A stretch of DNA of 64,000 nucleotides from Kibdelosporangium banguiense (GCF_017876405.1 NZ_JAGINW010000001.1:6833203-6897202); one strand, 5' to 3'; shown: positions 16,768 to 25,751, counted from the first letter of the stretch. Notes: generated by a model not told the origin, from the letters alone. Program-made: numbers and translations.

Positions 16768-19248
16768 ATGGTCCGCGCACATTGTGGTGCACTCGGCCTT
16801 GTGTTAGCGCTAACGCTCTTCTCCCCGCTGCCCGCGGCGGCACAAGCCGAGCAGCTGATCGTCGACCTGGGCAAGACCGCCGGCCCGGTGCTGCACGGCG
16901 GCAACGGCTCGCTGTACGGCCTGTCCGACGACGGTGTGCCCAGCGACAACCTGCTGGCGCCGCTGAAGATCACCTCGATCGCGCAGAAGGCGCCGGACGG
17001 TCTGCAGCATCCCAACGGGGACGCCCTCGCGGTCGCCGACAGCTTCCGCCGCAACGGTGGCGGCGATATCCAGGTCTACATGCAGGACATCTACAAAGAG
17101 TGGCCGTACGAGGACCTCGGCATCGCGGACTATCTGTCCAAAGTGGATGTCATGGTCCGCAAGATCGCGGCGAGCCCGCACCGCAAAGCCATGATCTACG
17201 TGCCGTTCAACGAGCCGGACGCGATCTGGTACGGCCTGGGCGTCGGCGACCAGGCCACGTACGAACGCAACCGGGACCGTTTCTTCGCCGACTGGAAGAC
17301 CGTCTACCAGCGCATTCGCGCGCTCGACCCGGGCGCCCGGATCGCCGGGCCCAACGAGACCGCCTACCACGGCCGGCTGATGGCCGACTTCCTGGCGTGG
17401 ACCAAGGCGAACAACGTCCTGCCGGACGTGATCACCTGGCACGAACTGTCGTCCAGTTCGTTGCGGACGTATCGGGCCTCCTACCGGGCCTACCGTGACC
17501 TGGAGCGGGCCAACGGCATCTCGCCGCGGGTCATCAGCATCAACGAGTACGCCAACCGCCGCGATCTGTCCGTGCCCGGCCAGATGGTGCAGTGGGTGTC
17601 GATGTTCGAGGACACCAAGGTCTACGCCGATCAGCCGTATTGGGACATCGCCGGCAACCTTGATGGCAACACCGTGGGCACCAACAGCCCGAATGGCTCC
17701 TGGTGGTTCTTCCGTTGGTACGCGGGCATGTCCGGTCAGACGGTTTCGGTCACCCCGCCCAAGCCGGAGACCATCGACACGCTCCAGGGCCTGGCCAGTG
17801 TCGACCGCAACCGCAGGCAGGCGCACGTCCTTGTCGGTGGCACCAACGGCAGCGCGGACGTCGTCCTGCGTGGCGCCGACCGTTCGGTGTTCGGCAGCAA
17901 GGTGGTCGTGACCGTCGAAGAGGCAGCCTGGACCGGATATGAGGGCACTTCCGCGCCGCCGAAGGTGCTTCGCCGTGCCGTTCAGCCGATTGGCGCGAAC
18001 GGATCTCTGACCGTGCCGCTGACGGGCATGAAGCAGATGTCCGCGTACCGGATCGTGCTCACGCCGGCGGGCATCGGCGCACCGCAAGCGGCCAGTGTTC
18101 CGTGGAGTGCGGACTATGAGGCCGAAAACGCGGCCATCACTTCCGGAACCGTTTACACGCAAGGGACAGTCAGCAACCCGAACGGATATGCTGCCTCCGG
18201 GACGAAGGATGTCGGATCGCTCAACCGGCCCGACAGCAAGGTCGACTTCACCGTGTCCGTGCCGTCGGCCGGAACCTATAGTCTCCGCATCCTGTACGGG
18301 AACCAGACCGACGCACCGGCCAGGCAGGTGGTCAAGGTCGACGGTGTGCAGGTCGGGTTGGCCGAGTATCCGCGCACGTTGAACTGGACCTACCGAGCCG
18401 CTGTCGATATGCCCGTCAAGCTCACCGCGGGGACGCACACCCTCAGCCTTGCCAAGGATCGTGGCGAGGTGACGCTCGACAAGATCGAGCTGAGTGCTGT
18501 TCCGGCGCCGGGCACCGACTACCCGGCAACGCTCGCGGAAACGTCAGGCAACGCCCTCTACTGCTACTTCTCCGGACTGGGCGAGGTCCTGCTGCCCAGT
18601 GGCAGCAAGAGCATCTTCGACGTCTACGCCCCCACGGCCGGATACTACGAGATCAAGTCCGACCACAGTGGACTGGCCACCCTCGAGATCGGGAAGACCC
18701 GGATCGGCACGCTCAAGTCGTCCACCCGGGTGTTCCTCATCGCCGGGATCAACCGCGTCTCCGTCGTGTCCAATGCCCTGACCGTCATGCGTGGCCTGCG
18801 TGTCACGCCTGCCGCGGATCAGACCGGTGTCACCGCACTGGAAGCCGAGAACGCGACACTTGCTGGTGTCGCCCGCGTGGCTGACAACATCTACGCGTCA
18901 GGCGGAAAGGCAGTCGGCTACATCGGCACAGGAGCAGCCAACACGCTCACGTTCAACGGGGTTCAGGCACCCCGCGCGGGCAACTACGTCCTGATTGTCC
19001 ACTACGCGAACGACGAACGAGCCGGTTCAGGCAACTACAACACCAACGTCGTCTCCCGCACAGCGGACATCTCCGTCAACGGCGGCCCAGCCCAGCGGGC
19101 GACCTTCCGGAACACCTACAGCTGGAACCAGTTCTGGTCGCTCGCAATCCCCGTAACCCTCAAGGCAGGCAGCAACAGCCTCAGCTTCGCCAACGCCACA
19201 ACCTACGCACCCGACATCGACCGCATCGAACTCGCACCACTCAGCTGA
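16768..19248 (+). CDS. Secreted clan GH-A glycoside hydrolase with CBM35/CBM6-like domains
   Basis: An 826-residue exported protein. A signal peptide (residues 1-26, ending AAAQA) precedes a TIM-barrel domain (about 28-380) with the clan GH-A acid/base motif FNEPD (E149) and a likely nucleophile in SINEYA (E260), closest in style to GH39-like enzymes. A small beta domain follows, then carbohydrate-binding modules starting YEAENAAITSG (about 450-570) and ALEAENATLAG (about 690-826). It is the last gene of the importer operon, 27 bases after the permease, with AAAGGA before the ATG. Its natural target is probably a plant side-chain polysaccharide, given the GH36 and GH78 neighbours. Exact family and specificity are not certain. 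Its signal-peptide coding region contains an operator. Confidence 0.75.
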   Translation: MVRAHCGALGLVLALTLFSPLPAAAQAEQLIVDLGKTAGPVLHGGNGSLYGLSDDGVPSDNLLAPLKITSIAQKAPDGLQHPNGDALAVADSFRRNGGGDIQVYMQDIYKEWPYEDLGIADYLSKVDVMVRKIAASPHRKAMIYVPFNEPDAIWYGLGVGDQATYERNRDRFFADWKTVYQRIRALDPGARIAGPNETAYHGRLMADFLAWTKANNVLPDVITWHELSSSSLRTYRASYRAYRDLERANGISPRVISINEYANRRDLSVPGQMVQWVSMFEDTKVYADQPYWDIAGNLDGNTVGTNSPNGSWWFFRWYAGMSGQTVSVTPPKPETIDTLQGLASVDRNRRQAHVLVGGTNGSADVVLRGADRSVFGSKVVVTVEEAAWTGYEGTSAPPKVLRRAVQPIGANGSLTVPLTGMKQMSAYRIVLTPAGIGAPQAASVPWSADYEAENAAITSGTVYTQGTVSNPNGYAASGTKDVGSLNRPDSKVDFTVSVPSAGTYSLRILYGNQTDAPARQVVKVDGVQVGLAEYPRTLNWTYRAAVDMPVKLTAGTHTLSLAKDRGEVTLDKIELSAVPAPGTDYPATLAETSGNALYCYFSGLGEVLLPSGSKSIFDVYAPTAGYYEIKSDHSGLATLEIGKTRIGTLKSSTRVFLIAGINRVSVVSNALTVMRGLRVTPAADQTGVTALEAENATLAGVARVADNIYASGGKAVGYIGTGAANTLTFNGVQAPRAGNYVLIVHYANDERAGSGNYNTNVVSRTADISVNGGPAQRATFRNTYSWNQFWSLAIPVTLKAGSNSLSFANATTYAPDIDRIELAPLS
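16802..16815. promoter_or_regulatory. Intragenic LacI-type operator
   Basis: TGTTAGCGCTAACG holds a perfect 12-base palindrome (GTTAGCGCTAAC) inside the signal-peptide codons of the secreted hydrolase, about 35 bases after its ATG. It matches the operator at 12569 at 12 of 14 positions, so the same LacI protein could act there as a roadblock or looping site. Confidence 0.65.
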
Positions 19249-19253
19249 ACCAC

Positions 19254-19286
19254 AAGGGGCCTCAGGCAAATCGCCTGAGGCCCCTT
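19254..19286. terminator. Bidirectional hairpin terminator
   Basis: A perfect 14-bp stem, AAGGGGCCTCAGGC and its complement, with a 5-base loop, followed by GTTTT on the + strand. It lies between the 3' ends of the secreted hydrolase and the convergent rhamnosidase genes. Confidence 0.88.
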
Positions 19287-19290
19287 GTTT

Positions 19291-22200
19291 TCAGACTCGC
19301 GCTGTGAACACATACGAGCCGGCGGGTACGTGGAATGTCGCGGTGCCGGTGGGCACTGCCTCCGCCGGGTAGGTGATTGTGGACGGTTGACCGGTGGGAA
19401 CCTTGACTGTGGCCGAGGTTCCGGTGGGGACTGTCACTCGCAAGGTGATCGTGCCCGCGGAGACTGACCAGTCGCTGACTGCGCTTCCGTAGGGTGTTTC
19501 GTAGGCGGAGCGAGCCGATGTCAGGCCGCCGCCGGGTTTGGGGGCGATGAGCTGGGTGGCGTAGCCGGGACTGGCCGGGCCGAGGCCGCCGACCTGGCGG
19601 TAGAGGAAGTCGCCGACCGAGCCCATGCCGTAGTGGTTGAAGGAGTTCATGCCGGGGTCGTTGAAACTGCCGTCCGGCCGGATGCCGTCCCAGCGCTCCC
19701 AGATCGTTGTCGCGCCTTTGCTCTGCATGTATCCCCAGCCGGGGAAGCCCGGCTGGAGCAGGATCTGGTACGCGGTGGCGAGGTGGCCGTGATCGGCCAG
19801 CACGGGCAACAGGTTCTCCACGCCCAGGAATCCCACTGACAGGTGCCCGCCGGTCGCGGCGACCTTCGTGGCGAGCTTGTCCGCCGCGGCCTGTTGCCGG
19901 TTTCCGGGGAGCAGGCCGAACGCCAGCGCCAGGACGTAGCCGGTCTGGCTGTTGGACCCGATCGTGCCGTCGGCCGCCACGAACTTGTTGGTGAAGGCGG
20001 CCGCGACCTGGTCGGCGAGCTGTCCGTACGAGCCGGCCTCGGCGGTACGGCCGGTGGCCGCGGCCATCCGTGACACCAGCCTGGCCGACCAGCCGAAGAA
20101 GGCCGTGGAGATCAGGTCCTGCGCGGTGTTGTCGTTGACGTTGAGCCAGTCGCCGTAGGTCCACTGGTCGCGGATCAGATCGCTGCCTGATGTGCCGCGC
20201 AGGTAGTCGACCCACTTGGCCATGGCGGCGAAGTGCTCGTCGATGACCCCGACATCGCCGTAACGCTGCCAGATCGTGTACGGCACGATCACGCCCGCGT
20301 CACCCCAACCGGCACGTCCCGCGCTGTCGAGCACCGCGGGCACGACGTCGGTGAAAGCGCCGTCGGACCGTTGGGCGTCGACGAGATCGTCGGCGTACTT
20401 GCCGAAGAAGTTCTGCATCGGCGCGTTGAAGGTGGCGGTGGCCGCGAAGATCCCGATGTCGCCGGTCCAGCCCAGACGCTCGTCGCGCTGGGGGCAGTCG
20501 GTCGGGATGGACAGCATGTTGGACCGCTCGCCCCAGACGATGTTGTGCTGCAACTGGTTGACCAGCGCGTTGGAGGTGGTCAGCGTGCCCGGCTGGGCGC
20601 CGGTGGTCCACGCGGCCCGGCCGGTGATCATGCCCGTGGTGGGTGTTGTGCCGTCGGGCAAGCCCGTGACCTCGACATACCGGTAGCCGTGCACGGTGAA
20701 CCGGGGCTCGTAGGTCTCCACACCGCCGGTGCCTGCCAACGTGAACCGGTCAGTCGCCTGCGCCGCACGCAGGTTGGTCGTGTAGATCGTGCCGTCGGCG
20801 TTCAGCACTTCCGCGTGCCGCATGCTGACTGTTGTGTCGGCAGGTCCTCGCACGGCGAGCCGGTTCCAGCCGCTGAAGTTCTGTCCGAGGTCGAACACCC
20901 AGACACCAGGCCGCGGCTGGCTGATGGACACCGGCTGAAGTTCCTGCTGCACTGTGACGCCGTTGTCTACTTGGGACACCAGGTTGGGCTTGGCGGCGGT
21001 CCGCTGGACAGGTGCGGACCATGTGCTGTCGTTGAAGCCAGGGCTGTCCCATCCGGACACGGCGAGCCGGGCATCGTAGGTCTCGCCCTGGTAGAGGTCA
21101 TCGCTGCGGACCGGGCCGCTGGTGACCTTCCAGCTGTTGTCGGTCTGGACAGTCGCGCTGGTGCCGTCGGTGAACGTGAGCCGCAACTGGGCCGAATACC
21201 ACGGTTGGGTGCCGTACCGCTGGCTGCCGCCGATGCCGAGGCTGCCCGAATACCAGCCGTTGCCCAGCCAGGCGCCGAGCGCGTTGGAGCCTTGCCGGAT
21301 CTGCCCTGTCACGTCGTAGACCTTGTACTGAAGCCGTTTGTTGTAGTCGGTCCAGCCTGGGGCCAGCACATCCGCGCCGACTCGCTGGCCGTTGAGACGC
21401 GTCTCCTGCAGGCCGAGTGCCGTGGTGATCAGCCGTGCAGTGGCCACCGGCTTGCTGACCGAGAAGTCCTTACGCAGCAGGGGAGAGGGCTGGGTCACTC
21501 GGACGTTGGACGCCCAGGGGCCGGTGCCGTAGCCGGTGAGTGCGCGTGCGGCGGGCCAGACACTGTCGTTGAAGCCGCTCTGCTGCCAGCCCGATGGGCC
21601 GTCCTGGCTGGCCTTCCAGCCCGCGTCGGTGAGTACAGTCTGTCCACCTTGGACAACGAGCTTGCCGATCACCCCGGCAGGCGACTGGCTTGTGTTCTCG
21701 CTGCGCACCGCGATTGTGTTGGTGCCCGCGGCGAGTTTGCCGCTCAAGTCGACCACGGCGGCGCTCTGCCATGAGTCCGGCACCCGGGGCGAAGCGCTGA
21801 CCTGTGTCCCGTTGACCCACACGTCGGCCGTGTCGTCTCCGGTGATCACCAGCGTGGCCTGGGCCGGCGCTGTGGCCAGGTTGACCGTGCGGCGGAAGTA
21901 ACGAGTGGCAGGCGGCACCCCGGCGACGGGATCGCCTTCGGGATACCAGATCCACGTCGCCCCGGACAGTCCGGGCGCGACCGGGGCCTGGCCGATGAAG
22001 GCGGCGGTCCACTCGGACGCCGCTGCGAGCAGACCGGTTTCGAAGGTCCAGGTCGCGCTCCAGTCGCTGGTCCGGCCCTGGCCGTCCCATACTCGCACCC
22101 GCCACGAGTACCGGGTGAGCGACTGGAGTGCGGGACCGCCGTAGCCGATGTCCACCTGCTGGCCGGAAGCGACCTGGCCGCTGTCCCAGATGTCACCGGC

Positions 22201-22959
22201 ATTGGTCGAGACCGCGACCTGATAGGCGGCTTGGCGCTGCTGTGCTGTCGCCGATGTCAGCGTCCAGCCGAATCGGGGGCGCTGTGCGTCGACCCCGAGC
22301 GGGTCGGAGCGGTGTTCGACAGTGCCGTTCGCCACCCGCAGCGGTGACGCCAGCTCCGGATTCGGTGCGACAACGTCGGTGTTCCACGGTGCGACGCCGT
22401 ACGTACCGAGATCGGCGACCGAAGGCCATGTCCTGTCGTCGAAGCCGGGCCGTTCCCATCCCTCGGCGACTGTCTGGCCCGACTTCCAGCTGTTGTCGGT
22501 GATCAGGTCGGTCGTCGCGCCCGCGGTGACCACGCGCCCACGGCCGACGATCCCGGCCGGGCCTGCGGAGGTATTGCGCGCCGCGATGGCGATCGTGTTG
22601 GTGCCGACGGTCAACGCGGGTCGCAGGTCGACGAAGATGGCGCGGCGCCAGGAATCGCCATCCCGTGCGGACGCGGCGAGCGGCTTGCCGTTGAGCCAGA
22701 CGTCGACCGTGTCGTCGCCGGTCACGACCAATTGAGCCTCGGTGACCGCGCCTGCGGTCACGGTGAAGGTTTTGCGGAAGTAGCGGTGCGCGGCGGGCGC
22801 ACTCACCCGTGGATCGCCCTCGGGGAACCAGACCCATTGTGCCCCAGTCAAACTGACGGGCACCGCGGCGTTCGCGGGCCGGCTCGGCACGGCGAGGACG
22901 GACAGGATCATGGACACGACAAGCACGGCGAATACCGTGCGGCGGCTGTTACGGGGCAT
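19291..22959 (-). CDS. Secreted alpha-L-rhamnosidase, GH78, multimodular
   Basis: A 1,222-residue exported enzyme that removes terminal alpha-L-rhamnose from plant glycosides or rhamnogalacturonan. A signal peptide (1-31, ending ANA) is followed by an accessory beta domain opening with TGAQWVWFPEGDP (about 38-170), a fibronectin-like rhamnosidase N-domain (about 205-310), a second copy of the accessory domain opening GATWIWYPEGDP (about 330-470), the concanavalin-like domain, the (alpha/alpha)6 catalytic barrel with the general-acid motif CPQRDERLGWTGD (about 830), and a C-terminal beta domain. It converges on the GH-A gene across a shared terminator and has its own palindrome upstream. The duplicated accessory domain makes it longer than typical 900-1,050-residue homologues. 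Confidence 0.92.
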   Translation of the reverse strand: MPRNSRRTVFAVLVVSMILSVLAVPSRPANAAVPVSLTGAQWVWFPEGDPRVSAPAAHRYFRKTFTVTAGAVTEAQLVVTGDDTVDVWLNGKPLAASARDGDSWRRAIFVDLRPALTVGTNTIAIAARNTSAGPAGIVGRGRVVTAGATTDLITDNSWKSGQTVAEGWERPGFDDRTWPSVADLGTYGVAPWNTDVVAPNPELASPLRVANGTVEHRSDPLGVDAQRPRFGWTLTSATAQQRQAAYQVAVSTNAGDIWDSGQVASGQQVDIGYGGPALQSLTRYSWRVRVWDGQGRTSDWSATWTFETGLLAAASEWTAAFIGQAPVAPGLSGATWIWYPEGDPVAGVPPATRYFRRTVNLATAPAQATLVITGDDTADVWVNGTQVSASPRVPDSWQSAAVVDLSGKLAAGTNTIAVRSENTSQSPAGVIGKLVVQGGQTVLTDAGWKASQDGPSGWQQSGFNDSVWPAARALTGYGTGPWASNVRVTQPSPLLRKDFSVSKPVATARLITTALGLQETRLNGQRVGADVLAPGWTDYNKRLQYKVYDVTGQIRQGSNALGAWLGNGWYSGSLGIGGSQRYGTQPWYSAQLRLTFTDGTSATVQTDNSWKVTSGPVRSDDLYQGETYDARLAVSGWDSPGFNDSTWSAPVQRTAAKPNLVSQVDNGVTVQQELQPVSISQPRPGVWVFDLGQNFSGWNRLAVRGPADTTVSMRHAEVLNADGTIYTTNLRAAQATDRFTLAGTGGVETYEPRFTVHGYRYVEVTGLPDGTTPTTGMITGRAAWTTGAQPGTLTTSNALVNQLQHNIVWGERSNMLSIPTDCPQRDERLGWTGDIGIFAATATFNAPMQNFFGKYADDLVDAQRSDGAFTDVVPAVLDSAGRAGWGDAGVIVPYTIWQRYGDVGVIDEHFAAMAKWVDYLRGTSGSDLIRDQWTYGDWLNVNDNTAQDLISTAFFGWSARLVSRMAAATGRTAEAGSYGQLADQVAAAFTNKFVAADGTIGSNSQTGYVLALAFGLLPGNRQQAAADKLATKVAATGGHLSVGFLGVENLLPVLADHGHLATAYQILLQPGFPGWGYMQSKGATTIWERWDGIRPDGSFNDPGMNSFNHYGMGSVGDFLYRQVGGLGPASPGYATQLIAPKPGGGLTSARSAYETPYGSAVSDWSVSAGTITLRVTVPTGTSATVKVPTGQPSTITYPAEAVPTGTATFHVPAGSYVFTARV

Positions 22960-22994
22960 GGCAGGGCTCCCACTCAGCTGGCCGAACGTCTGTG

Positions 22995-23008
22995 TTTAAA
23001 CGTTTCAA
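22995..23008. promoter_or_regulatory. LacI-type operator upstream of rhamnosidase
   Basis: TTTAAACGTTTCAA, built on the perfect core AAACGTTT, lies 36-49 bases upstream of the rhamnosidase start. This is the AACGTT-centred class of LacI-family site and differs from the TAGCGCTA class used by the neighbouring galactosidase operon, so a different regulator, not in this window, is expected. Confidence 0.6.
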
Positions 23009-23049
23009 TCAGCGCGCTGCAAGGAACAGTAATCAACGCGTCACGTGAT

Positions 23050-23520
23050 CGCAACGCCGCGCGAGGTGTCCGAGCCTCGGTGGTGCGGCTGCCGGCGACA
23101 GTGCATGGCAAGGGTGATCACGGCTTTGTCCCGGAGCTGATCAGTATTGCCCGCGCCACCGGCGTTTCCGGATATCTGGGCGACGGGTCCAACCATTGGC
23201 CGGCCGTGCACCGGTACGACGCCGCGCGCCTGTTCACCGCGGCGTTGCAACAAGCGCCCGCGGGTGCACGGTTTCACGGTGTCGCCGAGGAGGGTGTGCT
23301 GTTGAGGGACATCGCCGAGGTCATCGGCCGGCATCTACGGCTGCGGGTGCGAGCGATCGCCCCCGAGGACGCGGCCGGGCACTTCGGCTGGCTGGCAGGT
23401 TTCCTGGCGGCCAGCGTCGTGGCTTCCAGCGTGCTGACCCAGAAGCAGCTGGGCTGGCACCCCGGTGAGATCGAGCTGATCCCTGACCTCGACGAAGGCC
23501 ACTACTTCCAGGACCGGTGA
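23050..23520 (+). pseudogene. C-terminal remnant of an NAD(P)-dependent epimerase/SDR
   Basis: The frame encodes about 155 residues that match only the C-terminal, substrate-binding half of extended SDR / NAD-dependent epimerase proteins: GVRASVVRLPATVHGKGDHG, then NHWPAVHRYDAARLF, RFHGVAEEGVLLRDIAEVIG and a LGWHP ending. The Rossmann half with GxxGxxG and the YxxxK catalytic pair is absent; upstream of about 23050 the sequence becomes the regulatory region of the divergent rhamnosidase. There is no good start or ribosome site. Most likely the 5' part was lost by deletion when the rhamnosidase locus was inserted. Confidence 0.75.
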
Positions 23521-23599
23521 CCGTCGTGTAGTCCAATCGTAAGCGAGCAGATGGGCGTAACTGCCAGACGCGGTCGCGTGCGACCTTTAGGCTGAGAGG

Positions 23600-24439
23600 A
23601 TGGCTGGCCGGGGCGATGGTCCGTTTGCCGAGGGCGGGGCGGGCATGGACGAGTCGGGCACGACTCTGGCGCGCGTCTATGACGCTCTGCTGGGCGGCAA
23701 GGAGAACTACGAGACCGACCGCGAGGTGCGCGACCAGCTCACCGCGGTCGCGCCGGAGTACTCCAAGGTCGCGTGGGACAACCGGCACTTCCTGCTGCGG
23801 GCCGCCAGATTCCTGGCCGGCGCGGCGGGGATCGGCCAGTTCCTGGAGTTCGGTGCGTGTTTCCCGGTCGGCGACAGCGTGCACGACGTGGTGCAACGAG
23901 CCAACCGGGACGCCACCGTGGTCTACGTCGGGATGGACCCGCTTGTGCTCGCGCACGGCCGGGCCTTGCTGGAGGACAACGACCATACGCACATCGTGGA
24001 CATCGACTGGCGTGACGCCCGGAACGTGACCGGCAACGCGGAAGTCCGCAAGTACATCGATTTCGAGCAGCCGATGGCGATCAGCCATGTCAGCACTCTG
24101 TGTCACGTTCCCGACGAGTGCGACCCCTGGGCGATCATGCGCGAACTCGTGGACGTGGCCGCGCCGGGTTCCTATGTGGTGTTCGCCCATCTGCTCGATC
24201 CGGGGCCGGAGCACGAGCTGGCCGAACTGGCCGCCCGGGCGCAGGAGGTCTACCTGACCAGCCCGATCGGCAGCGGCTGGTTCCGCACGATGGACCAGAT
24301 CATGGCCATGCTGGAAGGCCTGGAACTGACCGAGCCCGGCATGGTGCCGATCGCGGAGTGGTGGCCCGACGGCCCGCCGTCCGCGCCACTGGCCCCGATG
24401 CAGCGGTTACTCGTAGGTGCCGTCGCACGTAAACCGTAG
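23600..24439 (+). CDS. S-adenosyl methyltransferase family protein (DUF574)
   Basis: A 279-residue protein of the actinobacteria-restricted SAM-dependent methyltransferase family PF04672. Diagnostic is the N-terminal ARVYDALLGGKENYETDRE block, followed by FLEFGACFPVGDSVHDV (SAM-loop region, where a more usual form is LDIGTGLPT), VVYVGMDPLVLAHGRALL and a C-terminal FRTMDQIMAML...W. These proteins are numerous in actinomycete genomes; acceptors are mostly unknown. ATG 23600 is used; ATG 23645 (MDESGTTLARVYD) is an alternative. It lies between the epimerase remnant and a small cysteine-containing gene. Confidence 0.85.
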   Translation: MAGRGDGPFAEGGAGMDESGTTLARVYDALLGGKENYETDREVRDQLTAVAPEYSKVAWDNRHFLLRAARFLAGAAGIGQFLEFGACFPVGDSVHDVVQRANRDATVVYVGMDPLVLAHGRALLEDNDHTHIVDIDWRDARNVTGNAEVRKYIDFEQPMAISHVSTLCHVPDECDPWAIMRELVDVAAPGSYVVFAHLLDPGPEHELAELAARAQEVYLTSPIGSGWFRTMDQIMAMLEGLELTEPGMVPIAEWWPDGPPSAPLAPMQRLLVGAVARKP

Positions 24440-24518
24440 GTGGCCGGTAATCGTCTGACATCTCGGTGGCGCAACAGAACCACTGACCAGGCCGATCTGC
24501 GTGCTACGCTCAACGCCC

Positions 24519-24542
24519 GTGCAAATGCACGTGCAGATGCAC
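24519..24542. promoter_or_regulatory. Tandem 12-base palindromes upstream of a small gene
   Basis: GTGCAAATGCAC (24519-24530) is followed immediately by GTGCAGATGCAC (24531-24542). Each is an inverted repeat of GTGCA/TGCAC with a 2-base centre. They lie 45 bases before the ATG at 24587 and just after a possible promoter (CTGACC 24483, 16 bases, TACGCT 24505-24510). This looks like a double operator for an unidentified dimeric regulator. Confidence 0.6.
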
Positions 24543-24586
24543 CAGATCCGGCTGGTGCTCTGACGAGTCTTGGATCGAGGTCTGCC

Positions 24587-24790
24587 ATGATCCGCGCGCA
24601 AGGCTCTGTGGCCCGTGGGGTGGTCCACCTGTGGGCTCCGGATCCTGTCAAGACGTCCGACCGCGCGTTGTGCGGCGAAGCCGGTCCCGCCATCGGCGAC
24701 CAGACCGGCAATCTCTGCGCGACCTGCTGGCGGATCCACGGCGGCCTGCTCGGCTCGGCCTTCGGGCGTTCGGCCGCGGCGCGGCACTGA
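24587..24790 (+). CDS. Small hypothetical protein with three cysteines
   Basis: A 67-residue protein starting MIRAQGSVARGVVHLW, with RALCGEAG and NLCATCWRIHGG. One CxxC pair, a further cysteine and a histidine could form a small zinc site; the pattern GKT/DRALCG...CxxC recurs in short orphan proteins of actinomycetes, with no established function. It is preceded by a plausible promoter and two tandem palindromes, which argues that it is expressed and regulated. It ends 6 bases before the convergent reductase gene. A longer frame from 24440 would run through the palindromes and is not favoured. Confidence 0.55.
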   Translation: MIRAQGSVARGVVHLWAPDPVKTSDRALCGEAGPAIGDQTGNLCATCWRIHGGLLGSAFGRSAAARH

Positions 24791-24796
24791 CAGGCG

Positions 24797-25729
24797 TCAG
24801 CGCATCGATGGTGTGCGCAGACCCCTGATGGTCTCGCGCAACGCTTCGTCGGCCGGGGTCGGCTCGAGCCCGAAGGTGGCTGTGGCGGCCGACGAGTCGA
24901 GCACGAACGGCCTCTGCAACTGGTACTGGACTTCAAGCATCTCTCGCGCGGCCGGATTGAAGAACCCGGCGAGGCGGAGCGCGAAACCGGGCATCCTGGT
25001 CACCTGAGCGGGCGGCGCTTCCGCGAGTTCGGCAGCGCGGATGGCAAGCGCGCGGACAGACATCGGGGCCGCAGTAGGCACGTGCCATGGACGGCCCCAC
25101 GCACTTTCCTTCGCTGCGACTGCCACCAGCATGCGGGCCACGTCACCGACGTAAGTCCAACTGTGCGGCGCGTCCAAGTCGGCGGGGATGGAACTTTTGC
25201 TGCCTTTCAACACTTTGGGAAGCACCAAGGCGCTGAACGGGGAAAGCGTGCCCGCGCCCAGGTAGTCCGACCCGCGGACCTCAGCCGTACGGATCCGCCC
25301 TGCCTCGTGTGCGGCCAGTGCGTCAGTCCATAGCTTTGCCCGGACCTCGCCCTTCGTGGAGTTGGGACGCAGCGGCAGTTGTTCGGTCATCGGGCCGTCG
25401 ACCTGGCCGTAGGCGTAGAGGTTGCCGGTGGTGACGAGCACTGCGCCGGTGACCTCCGCGGCGCGTACAAGCGCGGCGCCAATGGGCGGCCATTCGGTGG
25501 ACCAGCGGTGATACGCCGGACCCGCGCAGCAATACAGCGCTCGGGCGCCTTCGGCATGCCGGGCGAGAGCGTCGGCGTCGGTCGCGTCCGCGGCGATTCG
25601 GGTGATCCCATCCTGCTGCGGGCCGCCGCCACTGCGGGTGAGCAGGCGGACCTGTTCGCCTTGGCCGACGAGCAGCCGGGCAGTGGCCGAGCCGACCGGA
25701 CCGGCTCCGACGATGACGTGATGCGACAT
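24797..25729 (-). CDS. NAD-dependent epimerase/dehydratase-like (atypical SDR) protein
   Basis: A 310-residue cytosolic NAD(P)-binding protein. The Rossmann motif is at the N-terminus (HHVIVGAGPVGSATARLL), with an RSGG cofactor-selecting arginine that suggests NADPH. The mid-region GNLYAYGQVDGPM and the AVLVTTGN strand occur, but the canonical YxxxK is not obvious, as in atypical extended SDRs. The substrate domain has HSWTYVGDVARMLVA. ATG 25729 is chosen since it opens the Rossmann fold. It is divergent from a TetR regulator across three matched palindromes, so the regulator almost certainly controls it, which suggests a detoxification or xenobiotic-inducible role. Confidence 0.82.
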   Translation of the reverse strand: MSHHVIVGAGPVGSATARLLVGQGEQVRLLTRSGGGPQQDGITRIAADATDADALARHAEGARALYCCAGPAYHRWSTEWPPIGAALVRAAEVTGAVLVTTGNLYAYGQVDGPMTEQLPLRPNSTKGEVRAKLWTDALAAHEAGRIRTAEVRGSDYLGAGTLSPFSALVLPKVLKGSKSSIPADLDAPHSWTYVGDVARMLVAVAAKESAWGRPWHVPTAAPMSVRALAIRAAELAEAPPAQVTRMPGFALRLAGFFNPAAREMLEVQYQLQRPFVLDSSAATATFGLEPTPADEALRETIRGLRTPSMR

Positions 25730-25751
25730 TCGGGACACCCACTCCACCTCG

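Noticed and set aside
16810..18438. A 542-codon minus-strand frame in the secreted hydrolase
   Set aside because: The plus-strand frame has a signal peptide, NEP motif and carbohydrate-binding modules; the minus frame has none.
20233..21774. A 513-codon plus-strand frame in the rhamnosidase
   Set aside because: Antisense shadow of the GH78 gene; no recognisable domain.
23600..24439. Mobile-element cargo, given nearby gene remnants
   Set aside because: No transposase, integrase, terminal inverted repeat or tRNA-linked attachment site is visible in 22-37 kb.
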